In this document: positions 10,522 to 23,143 of the stretch, one piece after another
Layout: every line of letters begins with the position of its first letter
Numbering within the stretch: position 1 is the first letter of the stretch
Assembly (NCBI GenBank): GCA_030068145.1
Contig: JAPJBO010000063.1
Coordinates: forward strand, 310,001 to 374,000
Reading direction: 5' to 3'
Source: Diplonema papillatum
Taxonomy: Eukaryota; Euglenozoa; Diplonemea; Diplonemida; Diplonemidae
Length of the DNA: 64,000 bases
Made by a program: the position numbers and the translations under genes
Notes under the pieces: model-generated
What the model was told of the DNA's origin: nothing
Seen by the model: the letters and a program-made list of their open reading frames with translations, nothing else
Database searches by the model: none

Positions 10522-11065
10522 ACCATATTTATTTTTCAAAGATAAGCAAAGAAACCGATTCTGACCTGAGACTCAAGGCAACGTATTGATGCTGGCCTTA
10601 ATGATGACAGAGGTGCCTGAATGCACGGCAGGCAAAACCAAGGACACTAACTTTCGACAGCTGGGAGGATGGCACATCGTGACAGTTGTCCGCAACATGC
10701 GGCAGTAGTTGATGAACAAACCCCCGAGTTTTGCAGGTCTGCGTTTCGCCTCATATTACCACAAGTGTGGATGGAAAACAAAGCTCTGCATTACCTCCGA
10801 AGGAAACTTGGCGAGCATCAAAACTTACGGGAAACGGGCAGGATGCCCAAACACGGAATAATACTTTTCCCCTCCGCGGAGTTTAAAATGCCGCCGTAAA
10901 AAGAAGAGTGCATTCCACGTAGGACGGGCGCCCTGAGTATTTTTTACTGATTGCTCAGGCAGGTTGTGGAGGCCTTTTCCCGAGACGGATTTTCTTGGCT
11001 CTTGTAGCTTGGGTGGTGGTCCGGGCTCTGACAAACTCTGAACAGCAGCCTGACAACAGACCAGA
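10522..11065. other. Intergenic, nothing recognised
   Basis: No repeat copy or gene found. Confidence 0.45.
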
Positions 11066-11195
11066 CTCACACCGCTGGTCTTGTCTGCAGACACTCGGGT
11101 TCCATGCTGGGATGGTCCGCCTCATGTGTCCGTGGCTCGGAGGACCCAACCACGACACGGTGCGGTGTTGAGCACATACATTCTTGTCCCTCCAT
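11066..11195 (+). repeat. Dispersed repeat C, copy 1
   Basis: Shares 'tgtctgcagacactcgggtt', 'gatggtccgcct', 'tgtgtccgtggct' and 'gtgcggtgttgagcacatac' with copies at ~21182 and at ~42590/44531. The last is split by a fold-back insertion. Confidence 0.8.
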
Positions 11196-11383
11196 TCATC
11201 CCCGAAAGAAAACACGAAACGAAAGGCCAAGCAACCCAAACGATACTTACCGGCTTCACGCCGTCGACACCATTTTTGCACCCATCTTTTCGAGGCGTCG
11301 GACGCTGCGGGAGGCACCAGCTGGGGAGTTTCCATTCCATACACGTTTTTGCACCCTCCCATTTTCATTTCTATGAAACAACT

Positions 11384-11482
11384 TCGAAGAAGACCCGATG
11401 CTAGCAGAAAATGCATAGAGACATTCTGCCTAAACATTAAACTAAGATGTTCACCCCAGTATCAAGTCGCGAGGCTGTTGAG
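11384..11482 (+). repeat. Dispersed repeat D, copy 1
   Basis: 'cttcgaagaaga', then 'cattctgcctaaacattaaa' and 'ctaagatgttc'; the same order of motifs occurs at 58826-58928, and the first part at ~28846. Confidence 0.65.
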
Positions 11483-13074
11483 CCTGCAAACCAGGTATTT
11501 TCTTAGGAGTGGTTGTAGTCTACGCTTGCCCGGTGTTGATTGTCCTTCTCAAGCCCCGACGCCTTGGGTGACCCTTCATTGTCAGTGTGCGCGCACTTCC
11601 AACTACGCTTGTCAGTCAATAGTTTCTGGTAATAATACTCTCCTTCTCGTGCGTGATCTGCTCCTTCAGTCTCCACCTCGCTGCAAGGGGGTCGCTACAA
11701 TGAACGGTTAAGTAGAAACCCCCCGATTGTCGACGACTTTCGTATGTGTTACCACATTTTCATTTCCAAACTGCACTGAAAGAAATTCGATGACTGTAGG
11801 CGCACTTCGGGTGCAAAAATGAACAGTACGCTAATGTCCCCGGACTCAATGTGTCCGGCGTTTTCATTCAGCAAGCGTGCTTTTTCCAGGGACCAAGAAT
11901 CCCTCAGCGGCACCGTCCGAGGACAGGAAGAGCTGGCACCCTTTACGAGTTTTCTTACCACGCAAATCAACGACAAACATAAAGAATCGGTCTAAAAACA
12001 GAAGCGAAACATTCGAGAAAGAGAGATTCCGCGCAGTGCGCGGATGAGAGCGCGGGGAGGTTGCGCCAATCACCCGCACTTCCTGAATGAAACAGCGCCA
12101 CTCGGAAAGAGGGTTCCTTTCACACCCTCAGATTACTATGCGAAAAAGAGAGCATTTCTGGAGCTGCTGCTTGCACCAAGAAACGAAGCTGTCAGCACGA
12201 GTTGATTTTCCTGTATGAGCACGTTTCGTGGCTTCCCTTTAATGTTTCTTGTGCAACCGTTGTTCCGGCAATGTTCTTCTTCGGCACTCACAAGCAAACC
12301 TTGTTAGGACAAGATCCCTGTGTCTTGACAATACGCCGCCCCAAACAATCAACACGACATCCCATGACACAAGACTATGCTTACCCGCCAGACAAAAAAG
12401 GCAAATAAATGTGCACGCCTGAACTGGAACTGATCCAACCCGTGGCACGGTCTGGCAGCATTTGTGTCACCATAAGGACGCCGAGCTTCATATCAATTGA
12501 ACAGTCCGTGGCCTAAAACTCGAGAAGTGGTGACCCTGGGCATACATGGACATACGAAGAGGTAATGAACTCGTGAACAAGGCGCTTGAATGAGAGAAAA
12601 GGTGGTTTCCTCGCCAAGGTTGCCTGCGAGATGAAAAAGTGAGGCGCGGCATCAGCACTTCTGTCGGCGAGGTGAAAGTGGAAAGGAAGAGTAGTGCGCC
12701 TGTTGTGCACTGCCAGCACTAAGTAGAGTCGGTGGCAAGAGCAAAAACCGGCGAGGAAAACTCCAACTCAACCCCTGGATATTAGGATCGTTTACCCTTT
12801 ACGGACGGACATATGTCGAAAAAGCCAAACCCCGAGCTTGGAGTTCGGACACTGGGCCTTCAGAGGAAGACACGTCAAAAAGAATCAATGGTTGCTGCTG
12901 TGAAGAGATGTGCTACGAAACATTTCCAAGGAGCACCGGGGTTCCCCATTTGGAGTCGTGAAACTCTTGAGTTTGACCCATAGATTCCCCAGAAGGCTTT
13001 CTGGTCCTGGACACCCTCCCTTCCGTCCGTATGGGGTTAAGATCATGAACGTGAGGACTACAATGTCCGGCGTG
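11483..13074. other. Intergenic, nothing recognised
   Basis: No coding-like frame or repeat copy found. Confidence 0.45.
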
Positions 13075-13285
13075 CGAAAATACTCGAGGGACTGCCTTGT
13101 GCTCATTTCGAAGGAGGCGACTACAAAGTGGGTCTTTTTGTTGAACGCTTACGCCCGCCACTAAACCCAGAGTTACCTGTGTTTCGTGAGGGCTACAGCA
13201 CATTTACCTCCTTTGATCTATCGCAACTGGCAGTCTCCTCAAGCATTTCCTACAAAGCAGGTGCTTATACAAAAATAATACCTCT
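13075..13285 (+). repeat. Dispersed repeat B, copy 2
   Basis: Collinear with the 7528 copy from 'tactcgagggactgccttgt' to 'gcaggtgcttatacaaaa', with a few substitutions and a short indel at 'ggcgactacaaagtgg'. The 23345 copy shares this 'acccactttg' version in reverse complement. Confidence 0.85.
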
Positions 13286-13518
13286 TCCCTCGGGATCGAC
13301 GGCAGCACAAAAGTAGCAGTCTAACGTAGAGTCTCTTTAAAAAAAACAGACAGCACGGCGAAACAATAAAGCGTGCCCAATCCAACAACAAGCAATACTG
13401 TCAGAATCACGAAAGCCAAAAAGCAAACAGGCAGCGACCGACTCCGGAACCGCGTTAGATTTTGTTTCAGTCCCAGTCTCCGGAGGCCCGCGGGGCATAA
13501 ATACCGTTAGACACATCG

Positions 13519-14105
13519 ACAAGCCAATAGCAAAAAAGTTGCGTAACTCTTCGGGTTTTGCATAAATCTGCGGGACTCTACATCCCGCGCGGGTTGTGAA
13601 AAGTTAGTCATAGTACGCACAGGATGATCATCAGCCACGCAGAATCCCAGAAGTTCCACGTTACGTTAAACGCGACAAGCCAATGACAAGCTTCGTAACT
13701 CTCCGTAAAAATCTGCAAAGCTCTTCTCCTACGCGGATTGTGAAAAGTCATAGTACGCACAGGGTGTGCAGAATCCTAGAAAGTTCTACGTTGTGCAACA
13801 AGCCAATGACAAGTTTTGCGTAACTCTTCTTAACTTCGCATGCATCTGCAGAACTCTCTTCTCCTACGCGGATTGTGAAAGTCATATGCACATGGGTGGA
13901 TCGCCAGCCACGCAGAATCCTAGAAGTTCCATGTTACGTTTAAAACGACAGAAAGACAATAAACTTTGCGTAACTCTTCGCGACTTAGGCATGAATCTGC
14001 AGAACTCTACATCCTCGCGGTTGTGAAAAGTTAGTCATACTACGCACAGGGTAGATCACCAGCCATGCAGAATCCTGGAGGTTCTACGTCACGCTTAACC
14101 GCAAC
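13519..14105 (+). repeat. Degenerate tandem array, ~4 units of 125-155 bp
   Basis: Units start near 13519, 13673, 13797 and 13947 and share the order 'acaagccaatgacaag', 'gcgtaactcttc', 'atctgcagaactc', 'cgcggattgtgaaa', 'agtcatagtacgcacag', 'cagccacgcagaatcc' and 'agttccacgttacg'. Units differ by indels and substitutions. Confidence 0.8.
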
Positions 14106-17004
14106 AAATCCGATTGGACCCCGACTTCAAAAGTCCCGATTTCACAAGCGAACTTTCACTTTTAAAAAAAGTGCGCATCTGAAAGCAAAACGCAACCGAA
14201 CGCCAACCCAATGAGCGTCTTCAACCTCAGAAAAAGCCGAGCTCTTCCGAAACATTGTTGCGGGGGTGGCGCTCGAAACATTGGGGAGGGGGTCCCAACC
14301 TCAGAAGCTGGAGTTAAAGCTGGAGTTGAAAAAGCGCGCTTTTCGGGTTGATTTAGACGCGTTCTGATTGCAGCACACCCGCTTTTCGGGTGTGGTTGTT
14401 CGGGCTCACCGTCTTTGATTCTTGGGTGTACATGCCTCGGCTGTATAGCAATTTAGAGATCCCCTTTGCGATGCAAAGTGTCGCATGGAATTCTCTCGAA
14501 GCCATTCGAAACCAGAAATCACATCGACGTTTCCGGCGTGCTTCTTTCAACAGGTTTGTTGTGGCTCTCCGACCGATTCGAAGAATACTGCCAGTAGCGG
14601 CATGTATTGGTGAACGTCGGACAGCTGTTTTACCTCCCAGCTCCTGAGGCTGAACCGTGTTCTCTTTGCACGACCCCCCCCCCTCCGCGACAGAAAACAG
14701 GCTCATGCGGTATTCGCTGTAGGCGCGGGCCACACGCGGCAATTTGTTGTCATCTCGTTTTTAACTGAGTGGGATCACTCCCCCCGGGTGCTTGCTGGAA
14801 AGGCAGTTGAAGTTGGTGGCGCCCCCTTCCGCGGATCATACCTTACAGTGCTCGCCTGCCTGATGGCACGTGCACTTTACAGAACTCAACCAAGCGAGGC
14901 CCTCACGTGTTGCGATGAGTCTTCCTCTGGGACTCGAAACTCGACTCATGCGCACCGCTCAGAAGCTGCAGCTAACCCGAGCCACACCCGAAAAGAGGTG
15001 AGAAGGGGGGGGGGGGGGAGCACGGTTCCTACACTGTTGCGTGGTTGTTGCTCCTACACTGTTGCTTCGTGGCTGTTGGTCGCGCACTCTGCGCGAACAC
15101 AGGCACACCGGAGCTGTGCATAGACGACTATTTGCCCCTGATGGACTGCCCCGCCTACTCATTGCAGCCGCCGGCAATGCAATGCAATGAAAACGCTCAA
15201 TTTAATCGTTCAAACCGCTCGACGTAAGAACCTGGTCACGTGCGCATTGTCCCGGGCCACGGGGTACGTCTGAGCGGCAAGCTCACATCGACACCGCGAC
15301 GCATGTCTGTCGATGTCCAAGCCTTTTTCTCCAACCGTTTCTTCCTCCCGAAGCAAAGCCTGGTAGCAGGCCTTTGAACCCCCCCGATCGGACGGGGCGA
15401 AAACCAACAAAGGTAAGGAACCCCCCGTCGCAGCGCGTTGGATCAGCTCCGCGGTGAAGACACGTCGAGAGGAAGCCAGCGCGTGCGTTTTCAGGCCGAT
15501 CGCGTCTGAAAAGCATTTTCTTCGCGGCCCCCCTTTCAGCTCTTCACGGGGCATGCCGACGGCTGTTGTTCGAGGGTTCCAGCGGTTTCCTTGAAGCGTC
15601 GCTCTCTCCTTGGGGTTAAGGTTAACTACGTATTACCGCATCGCATCTGCTCGACCGTCCTGTCGGCGTCTCGCGTACGGCCGTGGGGTTAGATTTGCGG
15701 CCGCCTTGCAGTGAATATAACGGTCACAGCTTAGCCAAACTGCGGTTTATAAGCTCCAGCAAGTAAAACAGAAAGAGCGGATCGTCCCTGGGGATCGACA
15801 GCGGTGACACTCAACAAAACAAAGAACATCGGTTTGCTGTACTTTCACGACTCGACTGCTTGCGGAACATGACCAAGGGCCCCGAAGCCATCGCTTCTCG
15901 CTCACGGGAGATCTGCCCTTGCGCACTTCGCGAGCTCTCACGCATGCCTTCTCGAGCCCGACGCCAATAACGCAAGCGGAAGTTTGAGGGTGTAACGTAC
16001 TGGGTGTAACGTACTCGGGTTCGGAAATCTGGTCAATCATCAATGCCCGCTGCCCACGCCTTGTCTCGGCCTTCACAAATGCATTGTACGGCAGCCGGAG
16101 AGGATTGAACACCTGCTAAGAAGTGTTGCAGCACCGTCGAAACGCTGTCCCCGCCATTCCGCGTCTTTTTAACGTGTGTCTTGGCAACACGAGCTTCTGT
16201 GCACTACAAACTGTCACGAAAGACAGCAGTTGGGGCGCGCAATAATGGACACACCGACCGAGCAGAGCCGAGTCCAAGCCGCCCAAGAGATGGTCAAAGG
16301 GAAAGTGCGCATACGAACATCCCACACCCCCCCCCTATCACTACCCAACTCCCAGCCTCAACCGTCAACCGGAGACTCCGTAATACCGGATCTTCAAACC
16401 TCAAAAAAAAAAACGCTAAGAAAGGAACATTCACTACACGGCGAACTCCAGCATTGCTGCAGGTGTGAAATCGGGGCTCTCTAACGTGATTCCGCGTCAC
16501 CAACGGTATGAATGCATGGTAAGTGAGACTTCCGCATGTGTTTGGCCTGGTCTCAGCATGCTTTTTGGAACGAAGAACAGGGAAGTATGTTGTAAAAGCA
16601 AGAACTACCGAACCGACAGATCACCGCAGCCTTGCTAAACCGCCCCTTTCCCAGAACCAGATTCTAACTCAGAAAACGACCCCACCCCGCGTCACCTGTC
16701 AACCGGGGGGCTCAAAACCACTTGAAACACAGAACAGCCTAGATACAGGCAAGACTGTGTGTGTGAAAAGAGCCCCGCGTGTTTCTTCCTCTCTTTTTAA
16801 TGCCTGCGAAGATTGGGGAACATTTCCGGATCTTGCACTGGTTGGCCGAAACAGTGGGCGATCAGCGTCAACTGATCGGTGATGATTGTGAAAGTGATGC
16901 GGGGGCAGACTCTTCTCCATCACGTGTACAGGGGGAAACCGTTCTCTGTTTGTTGCTCTTCGTTTGACGTCTCATGCGCACTTTTGGTCCGGAAATGTTT
17001 CCTT
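14106..17004. other. Intergenic, nothing recognised
   Basis: Contains a G run at ~15006-15018 and mixed-composition DNA. Several open frames of ~100 codons occur on both strands, but none has a recognisable domain, exon-like GC or splice context. Confidence 0.4.
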
Positions 17005-17179
17005 CAGTAAAGGGGGGGGTCGAATAATAACACCTGTGTTATTATTAGATTTGTCGAATAATGATAAAAAGTTCCGGGTAGCCGAACAGTAGCGGGATCA
17101 AGTAGTGGTAGTGTTTTTAGACAACCAGACGTGTGTCAAATAACTGTTATTATTCGACCCCCCCCCCCCTTTACCACTG
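17005..17179. mobile_element. Small MITE-like inverted-repeat element
   Basis: Left end CAGTAAAG followed by a G run and TCGAATAATAACA; right end (reverse complement) CAGTGGTAAAG, a G run and TCGAATAATAACA. Total ~175 bp. The middle repeats 'ttattattagatttgtcg' and 'gtcgaataatgataaa'. No clear target-site duplication was found. Confidence 0.6.
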
Positions 17180-17618
17180 TACAATTAAAAAAATGGAGGG
17201 GGGGCGGACGCAAACCGAATAAACCAACAACGCAAACAATTCCGTTCCTCCTGAGCCGCGCGCGCGTCGCAATGTGTGCAGTGTACGATGCGGTGTCAAC
17301 TCTTCTTATTTGCCTCTGGCATGTCACCCCTCGAGAGGTACCAGGGGCGATTTTCCGACTCGAGTCTCTGCGTATTTGTCGCAATAAACACCTTTGTTCG
17401 TGCTCCGCTTTTGGCTCTCGAGTCAGCTCTTGCCGTAAAAAAAGTATTGCCTGGTGTGATTGAACGGGAAAAACACGCAGTATTTGCTCCTATTGTCCCG
17501 CAATCGAACCAGGTGGAATACCAAGCAAATACACACGTCTCTCTCTCTCTCTCTCTCACGTTTTCCGGTAGCTCCAGGTTCAGCCGACCTCCGCGGCCTT
17601 CTTGAGAGGTCAAATATT

Positions 17619-17775
17619 GCCGGGTTTGTGACTGGACTGGCTCGTTCCGGGTTTGGCCGGGTTTGTGACTGGACTGGCTCGTTCCGGGTTTGGCCGGGTT
17701 TGTGACTGGACTGGCTCGTTCCGGGTTTGGCCGGGTTTGTGACTGGACTGGCTCGTTCCGGGTTTGGCCGGGTTC
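17619..17775 (+). repeat. 37-bp minisatellite, four copies
   Basis: Unit starts gccgggtttgtgactggact and continues ggctcgttccgggtttg; four essentially identical units plus a partial one. A (CT)n run lies just upstream at ~17540-17557. Confidence 0.92.
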
Positions 17776-19183
17776 TTACCAGTGCTATGAACGGGTGCAC
17801 ATCACACCAATTGCCGCGGGAATACTGCACACTCACGGTCGAATTTTGAGTGTGTGAGCACACTGGGTCCAGACTACTCAGCCTGGGTCTCCCTCTCTTG
17901 GTCGCCTGGTCTTATCGCGGGGAATACCGCAGTACGGTCGGGGGAGCACGCACGGACAAAGGTGTTTTTTTTATATTTTTGTCTTTCCCCCCCCGGTAGG
18001 CCGTTGTCTATTCCGTAGTCATATCCCTTTTTTTTTTTTTTTTTTTTTTTTGAATGTGTCCAAAATTCTCGGAGAGCCCGCCCGGAGGTCGCGAATACTC
18101 GCGAAAGCAGTATGTCCTCCGTCGAAAAATAGCACCGGGCGGCGCCGCCGAGTAGTTTTGGCGTTCTTCGACTCCTCGCTTCGCGCGACAGTAAATTCCG
18201 TCGGTTCCGGGGTTTCCTTTTTTTCTTGCCGAGCCGTGCTGCCGTGGTCCGCATTGGACCATGATGGGTGCTCTGCATTTCTGGCTGGCCTTCTCTTCTT
18301 TTTGTTGCAGCAGTCTTCGCCGATTTGCCTGCGTTGCGTCGTCGATGGTTTATAGGATCTGCGCTTGTAGTCTCGACATAGTTTGTGACGGCGGTTGATC
18401 AATCCTCGGGACAATGAACGGATATCAACTGATTTGCGTTGTGAGAGACGGGAATTCTCCGTCGGCTACCCACTCCTGCATCAGGAGAATGCTGCTACTG
18501 CAAAAGATTTCCCCCGCCAGCCAGCCCAAAGGAACCTGAAGTTCGTTGTCGTAGTGCCTCGTGGAATTCCCTCGATGAATCGCAAAACTGCAACCTGTAC
18601 CGCCCAGCCAAACTCCCCCACCTCTGTGGAGTCGCGAGCCGAAGTGAATGTTTGTCGCTGAATACGGAAAAGCTGCGGATCCGAAGACCGGAACACGAGG
18701 GAGCAGCTGCCGTCGTGTTCTTCCCATCACTGGGCAAGTAGAAGCGACACCAAGAGTAGAAGGTACTTGATTGGCGCAACTATTCTGCAAGGCGGCTAAC
18801 CTTGTATCTTGGCACTCGCCGGGTGGTCAGGCGTGTATGTGCTGCTAGTCTGCACCAGACCATCATGCCAGCATTTCGTGCTGTAGAGTGTCCAGCTGGT
18901 CATAGCTACGTGCGGGAGTTTCTGCTCTTCTTGTGTAAAACTTGAATTTTTCTTTGAACCAACCACACCCTGAAGGCTGTGTTAAGTTCTCTAATCGACT
19001 TTTCGTGGTGCATCAACTCCCTCAGTGAAACTGTGATTCTGGTTCCATTTCTAACTCCCGGCGAGCGATTGTTCGTATATCACAAGACCCAGCACCAGGC
19101 AGGGCTGGGGCTGCCCGGGGTTTTTTTCTCGTCGAATCCGTCCCCTTCCCCTACCCCCCCCACCCGAAGTAAGAAGAGAACCA
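17776..19183. other. Intergenic with a poly(T) run
   Basis: A T run of ~24 lies at 18028-18051. Nothing else recognised before the start codon at 19184. Confidence 0.45.
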
Positions 19184-20772
19184 ATGTCGGTCCCGAAGAG
19201 CTGGCCGGTCGAAACTGGCCGGCCGCACAAGGTTCTGCACCTGCCCACGCGCGTGCTGACGACGGCGGACATCGCCGGCGCGACGGCTGTGAAGCGGATC
19301 CCGGAGGTCGTTCGCCGACGGAATGATTTCCATTTGAACTGCAACGACATCCCGCACACATCGCCGGAGAGCAAGGCGTTTCACACAGCGCGCACGGGGG
19401 ACCCGTTGGTGCCTACGTACACTCTGCCGTCCTTCAAGTACAGACCGCACACGCCTACAAAGCAACTGGCGACCACAAACTATACGGAAGACATCGATGG
19501 TGCAAGATCGCAACCTCTCTTTCGGTGGCCCATCCGTGACACCATGAGTGCGTCTTGTACCGTCCTGTGTTCAACGTTGGCTTCGACGCGCTCAAAGCGA
19601 ATGGCCCCAGGCCTTTCGCTTACCACACGGGACATCAACCATCCGGAAGGCTTGCCCGGCTTCAAGACCAGCCGGGTCACGGATCCCCTCTCGCCCAAGT
19701 ACCGCGTCTCCGCAGCACCGTGCTCCGACAGCATCCTGTCCCTCCATGGGCAGAACCACCCGCGGCGGCTGCCGAAGGGCAAAGACGCTTCGTTCGCGAG
19801 TCTCTCGCTGAAGACGACGGACATCGTCGGGTATGCGTTCCGTCACATATAACAAAATGGCAGTGAGCATTTGGCTAAACTTTTACCTTTTTCTAGAGAT
19901 GATCAGCACTGAAAGATGTTCCCTGTAGCAACCAAGAATCAACCGACTAGACGACGAGGGAGAGAACCCATACTAGTCACGCCCCCGGGCGGCAAAAGGG
20001 CACCAGATGCCGACAGGAAAAAAAAGAAACTGGTTGCCGTTGGCTTCAAGCGCTTGTCTGCCGACAGGCACACCCAGCACGAACTCAGCCTTTGTTCGTT
20101 TCTGTTGGCTCCCAGCTGTGCCGATGAGTTTCGATTCTTCGTTTGCGACCCTGAGACGCCCTATGCAGCAGCGCAATTGCAACTGTATCCGCGTCCAGTG
20201 GTGGAATTCAACAAGCTCTCGCGCGGACCGTCAGATGTGAGTTCTCGATCGGGTGCATTGGGCGCCGAAAAAGCTGGACTTGGCCCCGCAATGCCGTCGT
20301 TTACAGCAGCAGTGTACAACCGTCTCCGCGTCTGGGGTGTGCTCCAGAAGCGGGAGGAAGGTTGTCCAGCGCGCAGAAAGCCTTGTTACGACTCCAAACT
20401 TGGTCCTCGGAAAGGTTTTTGTAACACATCTCTTCACAGCAGCAACCATTGATCCTTTTTGACGTGTCTTTCCTCTGAAGGAACTCCAGCTCGGGGTTTG
20501 ACTTTTTCGACAAAAATGTGTCCCCCGTCCATAAAGGGTTGCGAGTAAGTTGATTTATGCGCAACAACTCCACACACAGGACGGCACCGCTGCCAAACGT
20601 GCCGTTTCCGCCCGTGCGGCGGCATTGGAGAAAGACTTGCGACATCTCTGATATCGGCTTCACGGCGCCGTCCACGAAGCACTCGAGCAAGAATAATTCG
20701 GCCCGCGCCACGAACCCTACCAATCCCAGTTACCTATCTCTCGAGCACAAGGCCATCCGCCTCGGTGACTAG
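19184..20772 (+). CDS. TDIxG / TDPLxPxY repeat protein (two exons)
   Basis: Proposed exons 19184-19830 and 20580-20772 give 279 residues. The intron (749 bp) has donor GTATGC at 19831 and acceptor CACAG ending at 20579. Exon 1 ends two bases into a codon and exon 2 supplies the third, restoring frame as TTDIVG-TAPLPN. The protein carries repeated units: (T)xDIxGA (TADIAGA, TEDIDGA, TTRDIN, TTDIVG, CDISDIG) and TxDPLxPxYxLP (TGDPLVPTYTLP, VTDPLSPKYRV, ATNPTNPSYLS). I recall similar 'DIxGAxP ... NPLxPxY' repeats in uncharacterised protist proteins, some flagellar, but cannot confirm it. No signal peptide or membrane segment. An upstream exon is not excluded. Confidence in the splice comes from the repeat motif resuming exactly across the junction. 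Confidence 0.75.
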
Positions 20773-21181
20773 CCGTACATCTGGTTGCTCAACGACTGAA
20801 GTGAACAAACAATGAAAGAGTAATTACCGGAAGGCGACACTACGTACCCGCAACACGCCGCACTGACGAGTACTTCAAAGGAATCCTGAGCGATTTCTAT
20901 TTAGACTTGCCATCAGTATCGGCCGCCCTGCCAGATTGCTCAGAATGCCCGAGTTCTCACGACCTTTTTCGCTTATTTTGTACTTCCGGGCGTCTCCTCG
21001 TCAGTTTCTGGAATTGGAAAACGCCCGGGTGTACTTCTGGATGAACCCCCAATGAGGGGACAGCAAAGCGTCATCGGTCCAAAAATTCATTTGTGGACCG
21101 CATGCCAGATACGTAAAATGCTTTGCGTCAATCTCCGCCGCGATGCGGCCAAGAGAAGAGAAGGGGAAATCGAAAGGTTCT
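20773..21181. other. Intergenic, nothing recognised
   Basis: No gene or repeat copy found. Confidence 0.45.
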
Positions 21182-21300
21182 CTCCCCGCTGATGATGGTC
21201 CGCCTTGTGTGTCCGTGGCTTAAAGGACCGAAACACGGCGCAGACCGGACCAGTGCGGTGTTGAGCACATACCCATTCAAAGCACTTTCTTGCAATCCCC
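21182..21300 (+). repeat. Dispersed repeat C, copy 2
   Basis: 'gatgatggtccgccttgtgt' through 'gtgcggtgttgagcacatac' and 'ttcttgcaat'. Closest to the copy split at 42634/44531 and serves as an empty-site reference for that insertion. Confidence 0.85.
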
Positions 21301-23143
21301 CCCGCCCAAGGTGCGACTCAAGCCGTGTTGCATGGTTTACACGGGGACTTATGTGCGTTTAAACGAGGAGGGCGGTGACCGAAAGCTGTCCGGAGGACAC
21401 GGTCCCTGTTTTAACTCGTCTCTGCTCTCTCCCAACAATGTCATGCCAAAACGCAGCACTTGTCGCATAGCAAGTACGATTTTTCAATGCGTATTTGTCG
21501 TTTGTACGGCGAGCACGTGGTGCACGCCTTCACACCCCCGACCTGCCCCCCCCTTCCCCACACGCCTACCTTCTTTGTTGCTGCCTTCTGTTACCTTGCC
21601 AGGAAATCAGAAGTGTGCCGCCCTCCTTCCCAGCTTGCTCGTAGGCACGGCTCGCTTTCGAGGATACTCATTTCGCGTTCTAGCGTTCGAAGTGGATTCT
21701 TCGCCGGCCATTCTCCGTGTTTCGGCGTTGCGGCTTGTCCGCGATCCGGCGTCAAAAAGCGAAAGCAGTTACCTTTGCTGCAGTAAGAAGATAGGCACCA
21801 ACGGGCTGCATCTGTTGGGTGGGCCCAAGGGTACCTGTAAATCGAGAGTCTCCGGGGCCCGGGCCCCGGGTTAGCGCTAGGGTCCAGATAGGGTCCAGGC
21901 CCACGGTATTCACGCCATCCAAAGGATGGAATCTTCAATATTGCAGCTTCCACAACAAGCGGAGAGCAAGACGAGAAAAAATCAAGAAATAAACTTGATA
22001 AGATTTGATAAAAAACTTTCACTCTAAAAAAAACTCACAGTCGTGCATTTACCATAGGGGCTGAGCGGGCGGAGGCTCTAAGGTGAAATGGTCAGAATGC
22101 CCTGGGAAAAATGTGGGGACAAAAACTTTCCGAAATGCGGGGTTTTAGGGATTCTGGCCCAAAAATAAAAGTTTTTTCAACGTCCACCTTGGGTGACTGA
22201 GCCGTGGTTTACCCTTCAGGCAGCCAGCTAGACCTGCCAGAACCTGAAAACCTCCTTCAGGTTTCGTGGCTGTGTCGAAGAATACATTCCGAGGACGGTT
22301 TTGAACGCTTTTGAATCCGTTGAGCTCAAGGACAGTCTGGGGCCCTGGAATGGAATCGTAAACGAATTGCATCTCGTGCCAGAAAGTTTTCCTTGGGTAA
22401 TCGTTCAGGGCCAAAAACCCTGGAAATTTTTCCAGGGCCAGGTACCCCTGGTGGGGCCCCTCGTCGCCAGCCCGGACGAACAAAAGAAGAAGACGAGGCG
22501 ATCAAGAAAAGGAGGGGGACGCGACCCAGAGACGGGCTAAGCAGCCCGGGAACCAGTGCGATGGGCCTTTCTTCGGAGGGGTCCACGCACTCAAAGCTCG
22601 ACTTATATGCATGTGCTGGGCGGGGCCCCTCGTGGCAACCGCTTTCCCTGCCTCGAGGCCTTGTCCACACCCTCGGGACCTCCACAAGGCCGAGTAGCCG
22701 TCAATACACTCGCGCTGCAAGGAACAGGAGAGGACCAAACGGGGCTAACGGACAGCCAGCAACCCTAGGAGGAGCAAGGTGCGTGACGGGCGTTCGGAGG
22801 GGGCTCACGCACTCGAAACCCGCCCCACACGCACAGCGTACGACTGTGCGGACTGGGGTACCTGCTTGCCGTGAACGAGTGACAGTCTCGATCGCATGGG
22901 TCCCTGTCCAGATCTTCGGCTCGTCGCTCTCGGCCAAGACCCTCGAAGTTCCCAGGACGCCCTGGGTCTCATCCAAGACGCCACCTGGCAGCGGATGACG
23001 CAGGTCCACTGTTTCGGGGGCCTCAAAAAGCACCCCACCTCGTCAAGACACAGCCACAGTGCAAAATCTTACATCAACTCGCAGAAGCAAAGGAACCGGA
23101 AAAAAAAAGAACACCACCGCACAAGGTGAGCGTAACGGAAAGA
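21301..23143. other. Intergenic, nothing recognised
   Basis: Contains small palindromic stretches (for example 'ctggaaatttttccaggg' near 22421 and 'cggggcccgggccccgg' near 21854). No supported gene. Confidence 0.4.

Noticed and set aside
20116..20240. A middle exon for the TDIxG repeat protein
   Set aside because: The direct 19830-20580 join restores both the frame and the repeat motif, so no extra exon is needed.
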